Assembly (NCBI GenBank): GCA_012515085.1 | Contig: JAAYZB010000187.1 | Span: 1-17,593 of the forward strand | Direction of reading: 5' to 3' | From: Acholeplasmataceae bacterium | Lineage (GTDB): Bacteria; Bacillota_I; Bacilli_A; Izemoplasmatales; Hujiaoplasmataceae | DNA length: 17,593 nt | In this document: in pieces, positions 7,667-14,055 of the stretch | How the letters are laid out: every line of letters begins with the position of its first letter | Position numbering within the stretch: position 1 is the first letter of the stretch | The notes under the pieces: model-generated | Database searches by the model: none | What the model was told of the DNA's origin: nothing | Seen by the model: only the letters and a program-made list of their open reading frames with translations | Made by a program: the position numbers and the translations under genes

Positions 7667-8539
7667 TTGACAGACTATTTGATCAAAGCCCAAGCGTTTC
7701 ATAAAACCATCCGGATCTATGCCGCCTCAACGACGAATCTCGTTGAAACAGCGCGAGAAATCCACGATACTTGGCCGGCAGCGACGGCTGCTTTTGGTCG
7801 AACCCTGACGGCAACGCTGATCATGGGCGCACTGTTGAAAGAGGATCAGGATATCACCGTTCAAATCGACGGGAATGGCCCGATTGGAAAAATCATCGCC
7901 CTCAGCAATGCCCACGGAGAAGTCAAAGGAGTCCTCACCAACCCTCATGTGCATCAATCTAAAAGCGAGGGAAAATTGGATGTCGGCGGTGTCGTTGGAA
8001 GAAATGGGTTTCTCCGAATTACCAAAGATTTGAAAGTGCGTGATTTTTTTACCTCCAGTGTCGAACTTCAAACGGGCGAAATCGGGGATGATTTTTCCTA
8101 TTATTTTGTTAAGAGCGAACAAATTCCTTCCGCGGTCGCTTTGGGTGTGTTGGTCGATACCGATGGAAGCGTGAAAGCTGCCGGTGGTGTCATTGTCCAA
8201 GCTATGCCCGGGGCGACGGATGACACTTTAAAAACAATTGAAGCCCGCATTCAAGAATTGCCACCCATCTCCTCTTTGATCCACTCTGGAACATCGCCAG
8301 AAAAAATCGTTCAAATGATTGCGGGAACGGATGTTCTTATTTATCCTCCTCTTCCCCTCTTTTATCGCTGCAATTGTCGCCGGGAGCGATTTGAAGCCGG
8401 CTTGATTTCACTTGGCAAAGCCGAATTAAATGAATTGATCGACAAAGGTGAAGCCATTGAGACCGTTTGTCAATTTTGCAAAAAGAAGTTTGATTTTTCC
8501 GTCTCGGACTTGCAGACATTGCTGGACAAATCTTCTTAA
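7667..8539 (+). CDS. hslO: Redox-regulated chaperone Hsp33
   Basis: A 290-residue Hsp33 chaperone, a cytosolic holdase switched on by oxidation and heat. The C-terminal zinc redox switch is complete: CNC (residues 235-237) and CQFC (268-271) give the CxC...CxxC set. The N-terminal domain shows the family pattern TDYLIKA near the start, then QIDGNGPIGKI and the GAT-containing segment before PPISSLI. A start at TTG 7667 is chosen over the in-frame ATG at 7631, because Hsp33 proteins begin at the DYL.KA segment, AGGATGTGAT lies about 10 nt upstream, and a TGTTATAAT promoter box lies between the two candidate starts. The 12 extra codons would be atypical. The gene is single, divergent from dusB and convergent with glnA. 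Confidence 0.95.
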   Translation: MTDYLIKAQAFHKTIRIYAASTTNLVETAREIHDTWPAATAAFGRTLTATLIMGALLKEDQDITVQIDGNGPIGKIIALSNAHGEVKGVLTNPHVHQSKSEGKLDVGGVVGRNGFLRITKDLKVRDFFTSSVELQTGEIGDDFSYYFVKSEQIPSAVALGVLVDTDGSVKAAGGVIVQAMPGATDDTLKTIEARIQELPPISSLIHSGTSPEKIVQMIAGTDVLIYPPLPLFYRCNCRRERFEAGLISLGKAELNELIDKGEAIETVCQFCKKKFDFSVSDLQTLLDKSS

Positions 8540-8635
8540 GCAAGCCGCTTGAAATGACAAGTGCCTGAAGGATCATTCGATGAACTTGGTAGCTATTTAA
8601 GCCATAAATGCATCATTCCTCAAACCGTGAGAATA

Positions 8636-8748
8636 AAAAAAAGTAGACGCTATGACAAGATAAAAATGTACCTTATAAATCCAGAGCATCCTTTTTATTC
8701 AAGGAGTCCGATCGATAAGGTACATATTGAGAAAAGTCTACTTTTTTT
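8636..8748. terminator. Long nested inverted repeat between hslO and glnA (probable bidirectional terminator)
   Basis: Two perfect inverted repeats are nested: an outer 13-bp pair, 8636-8648 (AAAAAAAGTAGAC) with 8736-8748 (GTCTACTTTTTTT), and an inner 11-bp pair, 8666-8676 (ATGTACCTTAT) with 8715-8725 (ATAAGGTACAT). A possible 5-bp hairpin (TCCTT at 8689-8693 with AAGGA at 8701-8705) lies in the loop. The internal loops are 17 and 10 nt. Either strand ends its outer stem with a T-run, which suits termination of both convergent genes. At 113 nt it is far longer than needed for a terminator, so a small RNA or a relic of a mobile element is also possible. The rest of the 235-nt gap (8540-8635, 8749-8774) shows no gene. 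Confidence 0.7.
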
Positions 8749-8774
8749 AATTTTTCGCCGTAAGGATTTCCAGA

Positions 8775-10115
8775 TTAGATCACTTTGATATAGCGTCGGA
8801 TCTCCCACTCCGTGACTGTTGAACGAAATTCATCCCATTCGTTGTTTTTCAATTCGATGAATTTTTGGAAAATATGCTCTCCCAGTGTTGCTTTCATCAA
8901 GGGGTCTTCTTTCAGTAAATCGATTGCTTCTTTCAGATTATCGGGTAGATTTCTGACTCCAAGGGCCAATCGCTCGGCCTCGGTCAACGAAAACAAATTT
9001 TCATTGATTGGATCAATCAAAGGCAATTCTCGTTCAATGCCGTCCAGCCCGGAAGCCAAAATGACCGCCATGGCGAGATAGGGATTACAAGAGGTATCCA
9101 CACTCCGGATTTCCGTTCGGGTCGTGACGCCTCGAGTCGCGGGGATTCGAACCATCACGGAGCGATTGTGTTCTGACCAAGAGACATAACAAGGCGCTTC
9201 GTATCCTGGAACTAGCCGTTTATACGAATTTACCGTTGGATTGGTAATGGCGCAAAAGTGTCGGGAATGCGTGAGGATACCCGTTAACCATTGCCGACAT
9301 ACCAGTGATAGTCCCATGGGATCATTTGGATCATAAAAAGCGTTTTGACCGTTCATATCCGACAGTGAGCAATTGGTGTGCATTCCGGACCCGTTGATTT
9401 TTGCAATCGGCTTCGGCATAAATGTGGCATGAAGCCCGTGACGCCTGGCAATGTTTTTAACGACGAGTTTAAAGGTTTGGACATTGTCACAAGCTTCCAC
9501 AATATTGGAAAAGTGAAAATTGATCTCATTTTGACCCGGAGCCACTTCATGATGGCTGGCTTCCATGGTAAACCCGATTCGTTCGAGTTCCAAAACGATG
9601 TCGCGACGGCAATCGCTCGCTCCATCGATTGGAGATAAGTCAAAATACCCGCCCTGATCGGTGACATTCAGGGTGATTTCACCGTTTTCACTTAACTTCA
9701 GCAAAAAGAATTCCGGTTCAAACCCGATATTGAGAGCCGAAAAACCTAAAGCATCCATCTTTTTGGCGACTTGTTTCAACGTACTTCTCGGATCAGCCGA
9801 TGCCGGTTTCCCATCGGGTGTAAATACATCACAAATCAAACGAGCAACCATGCCGTAAGTCGGTTCTTCCCACCTCATGATGAGCCAAGTATCATAATCC
9901 GGTCTTAGATACATATCCGCTTCCATGATTCGAACAAACCCTTCCACGGATGACCCGTCAAACATGACGTGTCCATCGAGTGCGGTTTCTAAGCGACCGA
10001 CTGGTATTTCAACGCTTTTGATGGTTCCGTTGATATCGGTGAACATCAACCGGATATAACGGACATTTTCTTCTTTCGCGCTCTTTAAAATATCAGCTTT
10101 GGTATATTTCCCCAT
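8775..10115 (-). CDS. glnA: Glutamine synthetase, type I (GlnA)
   Basis: A 446-residue type I glutamine synthetase, which joins ammonia to glutamate using ATP. The N-terminal beta-grasp part includes RLMFTDINGTIK and MFDGSSVEGF. The catalytic barrel shows NIGFEPEFFLL, EASHHEVAPGQNEINF, the NGSGMHTNCSL metal and ATP site, NPTVNSYKRLVPGYEAP, and NRSVMVRIPATRG. The length and the segment NENLFSLTEAER, lacking the Tyr of the adenylylated loop of proteobacterial enzymes, fit the GSI-alpha form, which is controlled by feedback inhibition and not adenylylation. The ATG at 10115 is chosen: AAGGGGGAGA lies about 5-6 nt upstream and the protein then starts MGKYTKADI as in the family. The reading frame stays open 25 codons further upstream, but that stretch has no family similarity and lies in the leader. 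No glnR gene is present beside it. Confidence 0.97.
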   Translation of the reverse strand: MGKYTKADILKSAKEENVRYIRLMFTDINGTIKSVEIPVGRLETALDGHVMFDGSSVEGFVRIMEADMYLRPDYDTWLIMRWEEPTYGMVARLICDVFTPDGKPASADPRSTLKQVAKKMDALGFSALNIGFEPEFFLLKLSENGEITLNVTDQGGYFDLSPIDGASDCRRDIVLELERIGFTMEASHHEVAPGQNEINFHFSNIVEACDNVQTFKLVVKNIARRHGLHATFMPKPIAKINGSGMHTNCSLSDMNGQNAFYDPNDPMGLSLVCRQWLTGILTHSRHFCAITNPTVNSYKRLVPGYEAPCYVSWSEHNRSVMVRIPATRGVTTRTEIRSVDTSCNPYLAMAVILASGLDGIERELPLIDPINENLFSLTEAERLALGVRNLPDNLKEAIDLLKEDPLMKATLGEHIFQKFIELKNNEWDEFRSTVTEWEIRRYIKVI

Positions 10116-10150
10116 ACGAATCTCCCCCTTAAAAACGCTATTTACTATCT

Positions 10151-10193
10151 CCAATTGATCGAAAAATCCACGTCTCTTACAATTGGGCAATTG
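10151..10193. promoter_or_regulatory. Three CAATTG palindromes in the glnA leader
   Basis: CAATTG occurs at 10152-10157, 10180-10185 and 10188-10193. The last two form the near-palindrome CAATTGGGCAATTG just downstream of the predicted transcription start. CCAATTG (10151-10157) and CAATTGG (10180-10186) also form a perfect 7-bp RNA hairpin with a 22-nt loop. A regulator site or leader structure for glnA is plausible. The TGTNAN7TNACA box of Bacillus GlnR/TnrA is not seen. Confidence 0.3.
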
Positions 10194-10207
10194 ACATAAT
10201 AATTAAT

Positions 10208-10235
10208 ATTATAAGCCGATTTTTCATCGAGACAA
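10208..10235 (-). promoter_or_regulatory. Candidate glnA promoter
   Basis: The minus strand has TTGTCT (10230-10235, 4/6 match) 16 nt before TATAAT (10208-10213). Transcription would start near 10201, giving a leader of about 86 nt. This is the only promoter in the window with a usable -35 next to a perfect -10. It lies in the gap after glyA, where no terminator is seen, so some read-through from glyA is possible. Confidence 0.55.
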
Positions 10236-10274
10236 GATATATTTCATTCTTTTTCTATTTTTTTACTAAGGAGA

Positions 10275-11516
10275 TCAACAGGGCAAAGGATACCGATCCG
10301 TCAATTGAATCACCGCTTGTTTCACTTCATCACAAACTGTGGAATTTTCTGGATCAGACAGGACTTTGTCAATCAGATCAGCAACGAGGATAAATTCGGC
10401 TTCTTTCAAACCACGCGTGGTCATTGCCGGTGTTCCCAAGCGAATTCCGCTGGCAATGAACGGTTTTTGCGTATCATAAGGAATGGTATTTTTGTTACAG
10501 GTGATATGGACACTGTCCAGCAGGTTTTCCGCTTTTTTCCCGGTCAAGCCTGTTTTGGATAGCGTATCCAACAACAACAGATGATTGTCAGTTCCGCCGG
10601 AAACAACATGATAGCCGAGCTCTACAAACCGTTCGGCAAAGACCTTGGCATTCTGAACGACTTGTTCTTGATAATGCTTGAATTCCATGGTAGCGGCTTC
10701 TTTGAACGCCGCTGCCTTGGCCGCAATGATATGCATGAGTGGACCACCTTGAATTCCTGGGAAAATCACTTTGTCAACTTTCTTTGCAATTTCTTCGTTG
10801 TTGGTAAGAATAATGCCGCCACGCGGTCCCCGGAGTGTCTTATGGGTCGTAGAGGTCACGATATCGGCCACGTCGCAAGGATTCGGATGAAGTCCGGCCG
10901 CAACGAGTCCAGCAATATGGGCCATATCAACCATGAGCAGAGCCCCAACCGAGTCCGCAATGGTCCGAAACCGTTGAAAATCGAGAATTCTGGGATAAGC
11001 GCTCGCACCGGCGACGATCAATCTTGGTTTGATTTGAAGTGCCATTTGCGCCAAGAGGTCATAATCGATCATTTCTGTTTCTTTATTGACATAGTACGGA
11101 TGAAATTCATAATCAATGCCGCTGAAATTAAGCGGATGGCCATGCGTGAGATGACCGCCTTGATCGAGAGCCATGCCCATGACGATATCCCCAGGAGACA
11201 AGATGGCGCGATACGCTCCCATATTTGCAGTCGAACCCGAATGAGGCTGGACGTTCGCAAAGGCGACGTGGTATAACGCTTTGACTCGCTCTCTTGCTAA
11301 ATTTTCGGCTCCATCCACAAATTCACAGCCGCCGTAATAGCGTTTGTTCGGATATCCTTCGGCATACTTGTTGGTCAACACGCTGCCATTTGCTTCCAAA
11401 ACCGCCAAAGACACGAAGTTTTCTGAAGCAATCAGTTCCAAATGTGATTGTTGGCGTTTCTTTTCAGCATCGATATAGTGAGTTAGTTCCGGATCTTGCT
11501 TTCGCAATGCATTCAT
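10275..11516 (-). CDS. glyA: Serine hydroxymethyltransferase (GlyA)
   Basis: A 413-residue PLP enzyme that interconverts serine and glycine, charging tetrahydrofolate with a one-carbon unit for purine, thymidylate and methionine synthesis. Visible are HLELIASENFVS (25-36), NKYAEGYPNKRYYGG (49-63), VQPHSGSTANMGAY (89-102), the VDMAHIAGLVAAG cofactor region (196-208) and STTHKTLRGPRGG (222-234) with the PLP-binding lysine K226. The length is normal and all key residues are present. The ATG at 11516 has AGGAAGG about 7 nt upstream. Its own extended -10 promoter lies directly after the rsmA terminator. glnA follows on the same strand, 159 nt later, with its own promoter. Confidence 0.98.
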   Translation of the reverse strand: MNALRKQDPELTHYIDAEKKRQQSHLELIASENFVSLAVLEANGSVLTNKYAEGYPNKRYYGGCEFVDGAENLARERVKALYHVAFANVQPHSGSTANMGAYRAILSPGDIVMGMALDQGGHLTHGHPLNFSGIDYEFHPYYVNKETEMIDYDLLAQMALQIKPRLIVAGASAYPRILDFQRFRTIADSVGALLMVDMAHIAGLVAAGLHPNPCDVADIVTSTTHKTLRGPRGGIILTNNEEIAKKVDKVIFPGIQGGPLMHIIAAKAAAFKEAATMEFKHYQEQVVQNAKVFAERFVELGYHVVSGGTDNHLLLLDTLSKTGLTGKKAENLLDSVHITCNKNTIPYDTQKPFIASGIRLGTPAMTTRGLKEAEFILVADLIDKVLSDPENSTVCDEVKQAVIQLTDRYPLPC

Positions 11517-11549
11517 CGTTATTCCTTCCTTTGTTGAGATGTCAATTTC

Positions 11550-11558
11550 ATTATATCA
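11550..11558 (-). promoter_or_regulatory. Extended -10 promoter of glyA
   Basis: The minus strand reads TGATATAAT; transcription would begin near 11543, about 27 nt before the glyA ATG. The -35 position falls inside the hairpin of the rsmA terminator and shows no good match. Confidence 0.6.
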
Positions 11559-11566
11559 TGACCACT

Positions 11567-11595
11567 AAAAAAACACCCACCGATTTTGGGGGGTG
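11567..11595 (-). terminator. Intrinsic terminator after rsmA
   Basis: On the minus strand CACCCCCC pairs with GGTGGGTG (one mismatch) around a 6-nt AAAATC loop and is followed by seven T residues (11567-11573). It lies 14 nt after the rsmA stop and closes the dgkB-rnmV-rsmA transcript just upstream of the glyA promoter. Confidence 0.85.
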
Positions 11596-11608
11596 CCTTT
11601 CATTTTTC

Positions 11609-12481
11609 TTATGAATGCGTCAACTGGTAAAAATCATTGGCAAGCTTCACGAGATCCGCCAGGGTCAACGCTTCCGCACGAATCGTCAAATCAAGGTCAT
11701 GACGGTTCAACACCTGTTCGATCATCGGCCGGTCAAGGGCGGGATAAGCACTTAAAAGATTGTTGAGAAGCGTCTTGCGACGTTGGGTAAAGGCCTGGTG
11801 AACAAAGGTTAGAAAATAGCGATCATTCGTTGCCGGAAATCGAGGTTCATTTTGAATGTTCAACCGGACGATCGCACTATCGACATTTGGTTTTGGAAGG
11901 AAGTTCTCTCGAGAAATCTCAAAGAGAAATTCGGCATTTGCCCGATAAGAAACCAAAACGGATAGTGCGTTATAATCCTTGGTCGATGGCCGAGAAGTGA
12001 TCCGCTTGGCAACCTCAAGTTGCATCATTAAAATCAACCGATCGATCCGTGTCGACGTCTCTAAAAAGCGCATGAGGATGGGTGTTGTGATATAGTAGGG
12101 AAGATTGGCGACTACGACGATATCATCGCAATCACTCAGGTATGTTTCAATGTCTTCATCTATTGCCGCATCCAAAATGTTCATTTGCAAGAGAAATAGA
12201 TTGTTTTGTGTAGAAAATTTATTTTTCAAGAAAGGAATAAGCGCGGTATCAATTTCATATGCCAATACTTTTTTCGCTTTGTTTAGCAATTTACCAGTCA
12301 TAGAACCCAACCCTGGACCAACTTCGATCACTCCCGTGTTTTTAGTTAAATTCGCGGCCTCAATGATCTGATCGATGAGTGTGTTATTTCTCAAAAAGTT
12401 TTGTCCCAGATGTTTTTTGATTCGAAATCCATCCTTTTTTAAGTAGTTGATATCACTCAGTGTATTGGGTTCTTTTTTCAT
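11609..12481 (-). CDS. rsmA: 16S rRNA dimethyladenosine transferase RsmA (KsgA)
   Basis: A 290-residue SAM-dependent methyltransferase that dimethylates two adjacent adenosines near the 3' end of 16S rRNA during late 30S assembly. Visible are KKHLGQNFLRN (22-32), SAM motif I EVGPGLGSMT (53-62), the acidic EID of motif II (76-78) and the catalytic NLPYYITTPI (126-135). The length is typical of the Bacillus-type protein. Its ATG overlaps the stop of rnmV in the ATGA arrangement, with AGGAG about 5-6 nt upstream inside rnmV, so translation is probably coupled. Last gene of the dgkB-rnmV-rsmA operon. The rnmV-rsmA order is the usual one in Bacillota. Confidence 0.97.
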   Translation of the reverse strand: MKKEPNTLSDINYLKKDGFRIKKHLGQNFLRNNTLIDQIIEAANLTKNTGVIEVGPGLGSMTGKLLNKAKKVLAYEIDTALIPFLKNKFSTQNNLFLLQMNILDAAIDEDIETYLSDCDDIVVVANLPYYITTPILMRFLETSTRIDRLILMMQLEVAKRITSRPSTKDYNALSVLVSYRANAEFLFEISRENFLPKPNVDSAIVRLNIQNEPRFPATNDRYFLTFVHQAFTQRRKTLLNNLLSAYPALDRPMIEQVLNRHDLDLTIRAEALTLADLVKLANDFYQLTHS

Positions 12482-13023
12482 ACATTCTCCTCATCCAGAA
12501 CCGCGGGATCCACTTGAAATATATTGAGATATTTCAGTAAGGTTTTACCATTTGATTCTGGAAGTCCTAACCGCTTAGCCAGCTGTTTTCGTCTCGTGGC
12601 CGCCCCTTCAGCGTCCACATATTTTCGATATTGAAGATCGGCTCTGCTCACATTGTTTTTTCTATTCTTTTGAACGGTAAAAAGGTGTTGAAGACTCTCT
12701 CGAATCGATTGCTCGTCCGCGTGTTCGACTCCGACTTTTTTCTTGTTATAACTTCGAGCGTTGTCTGCCGAAAGGAAAGCTACCCGACAATGAGGGATCC
12801 GATTCATGATTCGATGCGTGATTTGTCTTCCGGGATAATCTGGATCAAAAAACAAAATGAGCCCGCGGGTCTCAGCGAGTTTTTCCAATAGTTGCAGTGT
12901 CGCCTCCGATATTTCGGTTCCGTTCGTTTTGACGCAATCAATATCCGGATAAATGCTTTTTAATCGTTGGATGTCGTGCTCGCCCTCCACGACAACGATT
13001 TCCCGGATGGATTTTTCAATCAT
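12478..13023 (-). CDS. rnmV: Ribonuclease M5 (5S rRNA maturation)
   Basis: A 181-residue RNase M5, which cuts the 5S rRNA precursor in low-GC Gram-positive bacteria. The N-terminal TOPRIM domain has the catalytic glutamate in REIVVVEGEHD (E13) and the acidic pair in LILFFDPDYPGRQI (D60, D62). The C-terminal half is the basic M5-specific RNA-binding domain, with KLGLPE-like RLGLPESNGKTLL near the end. The ATG at 13023 is chosen because GAGGA lies about 6 nt upstream and the product then starts at the usual family position; an in-frame ATG at 13140 would add 39 residues lying wholly inside dgkB and unlike the family. It overlaps the dgkB stop by 8 nt and the rsmA start by 4 nt. Confidence 0.95.
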   Translation of the reverse strand: MIEKSIREIVVVEGEHDIQRLKSIYPDIDCVKTNGTEISEATLQLLEKLAETRGLILFFDPDYPGRQITHRIMNRIPHCRVAFLSADNARSYNKKKVGVEHADEQSIRESLQHLFTVQKNRKNNVSRADLQYRKYVDAEGAATRRKQLAKRLGLPESNGKTLLKYLNIFQVDPAVLDEENV

Positions 13024-13939
13024 GCGTTTCCTCTTGATTGCGGAAATACTTCTTTTTGATTTTGGGTGGAACGATAATCTGTATGGCTTGTTTGCACACT
13101 TGGAAATTCTGATTCCCGAGTCCGCCACATTCACCATCAAGATTCCAACGTGAGCGAGTATTCGATACCACGCGAAGTGTACTGGTTTGAAAACGAACGA
13201 TGAGCGGCGACGACCAAAACGGCAAAAGAAACGAGATGAAATAGAGTAACCAGTTCAGAGGAATCAAACTGCGATACATCACCACATCGACCATTCCATC
13301 ATCCAATGTCGGTTTGTAAATCAAGTTGACTCCGGCGACCCGTTTCGAGTTGATGACGAGAATCAGCGAAAAACGGCCGTTGATTTCGCCCTGGTCATGC
13401 ACTGCTTTTATTTTCATGTTGGGAATCGTGAACAACTCTTCCAACCCTTTGACCAAATAAGCCAAGTACCCGATTTTTTTCTTTAAGCGGGAATCGGTGA
13501 CATAACTGATGTCGACGAACGCTCCGTTTCCCGAAACATAACAAAAATACCGGTCATTCGCTTTGACGACATCCATGTCAACGGGTCGATTGACCAGAAT
13601 GTTGCGAAGGGCTTTGTTGGGATTTTTAGTCAGTCCCAGCGTCATGCCGATGTCGCAACAAGTCCCAGCGGGAATATACCCAATGAGCGGCCGTTTGGAA
13701 AATTCCATCAGGCCGTTCACACATTCGTTGAAGGTTCCGTCTCCACCGATAATTATGATCATATCATAATTTTCCACACATGCTTGACGGGCAAAAACAG
13801 TGGCTTCTCCCACATAACTCGTCGAAGAAACCTGAATATCATACCCGTTGCTTCGAAGGATATTCAAGATTTCTGGCAAGCGTTTTTCTAGATTTTGTTT
13901 TCCGCTTTGCGGGTTGAATATCATCATGGTTTTTTTCAC
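13016..13939 (-). CDS. Diacylglycerol kinase family lipid kinase (DgkB/YegS-like)
   Basis: A 307-residue lipid kinase of the DAGK_cat fold, likely phosphorylating diacylglycerol to phosphatidic acid, as DgkB does when recycling the diacylglycerol left by lipoteichoic acid synthesis. Motifs are MIFNPQSGK (6-14), GGDGTFNE (65-72), IPAGTCCDIG (89-98) and, near the C-terminus, the NLDGE metal/catalytic segment. The usual GTTND is GTCCD here, a modest deviation with the Asp kept. The start is GTG at 13939 with GGTGAT 4 nt upstream; an ATG pair four codons in is the alternative but has no good ribosome binding site. First gene of an operon with rnmV and rsmA. The substrate is inferred from the family; YegS relatives use other lipids. 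Confidence 0.85.
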   Translation of the reverse strand: MKKTMMIFNPQSGKQNLEKRLPEILNILRSNGYDIQVSSTSYVGEATVFARQACVENYDMIIIIGGDGTFNECVNGLMEFSKRPLIGYIPAGTCCDIGMTLGLTKNPNKALRNILVNRPVDMDVVKANDRYFCYVSGNGAFVDISYVTDSRLKKKIGYLAYLVKGLEELFTIPNMKIKAVHDQGEINGRFSLILVINSKRVAGVNLIYKPTLDDGMVDVVMYRSLIPLNWLLYFISFLLPFWSSPLIVRFQTSTLRVVSNTRSRWNLDGECGGLGNQNFQVCKQAIQIIVPPKIKKKYFRNQEETHD

Positions 13940-13954
13940 AAAATCACCGGGTCA

Positions 13955-13963
13955 ATTATATCA
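13955..13963 (-). promoter_or_regulatory. Extended -10 promoter of the dgkB-rnmV-rsmA operon
   Basis: The minus strand reads TGATATAAT, with a transcription start near 13948 and the GTG start codon only about 9 nt later. The GGTGAT ribosome binding site therefore begins almost at the RNA 5' end. No clear -35. Confidence 0.6.
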
Positions 13964-14031
13964 CAACACTGTTTTCTTCACCAGTTGAATCGGAGGAATG
14001 GTTTAAAAAATCGTCCAATTCTCTTTCTATT

Positions 14032-14040
14032 TGATATAAT
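14032..14040 (+). promoter_or_regulatory. Extended -10 promoter of the ppaX-like/HIT operon
   Basis: TGATATAAT places the start near 14047, about 9 nt before the ATG at 14056, with GGTGAT (14047-14052) as ribosome binding site. The 10-mer TGATATAATG is repeated at 14049-14058, where it contains the start codon itself. No -35 match at the right distance. Confidence 0.6.
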
Positions 14041-14055
14041 GGTATCGGTGATATA

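Noticed and set aside
7727..8200. 157-codon open frame on the minus strand
   Set aside because: Antisense to hslO, which is full length with its zinc site intact.
8561..8788. 75-codon open frame in the hslO-glnA gap
   Set aside because: It runs through the long inverted repeat and into the glnA end, has no ribosome site and no protein-like composition.
9125..9165. tRNA-like GGGGATTCGAACC stretch on the plus strand
   Set aside because: It looks like a T-arm, but it lies inside glnA where the minus strand encodes the conserved MVRIPATRG segment, and there is no acceptor or anticodon stem.
10581..11276. 231-codon open frame on the plus strand
   Set aside because: It lies wholly antisense inside glyA, whose protein is complete and conserved; no ribosome site or family similarity.
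13992..14006. GGAGGA followed by ATG GTT TAA, a two-codon mini-frame
   Set aside because: It lies upstream of the ppaX-like promoter box and is probably not transcribed in that direction; spacing to the ATG is too short.
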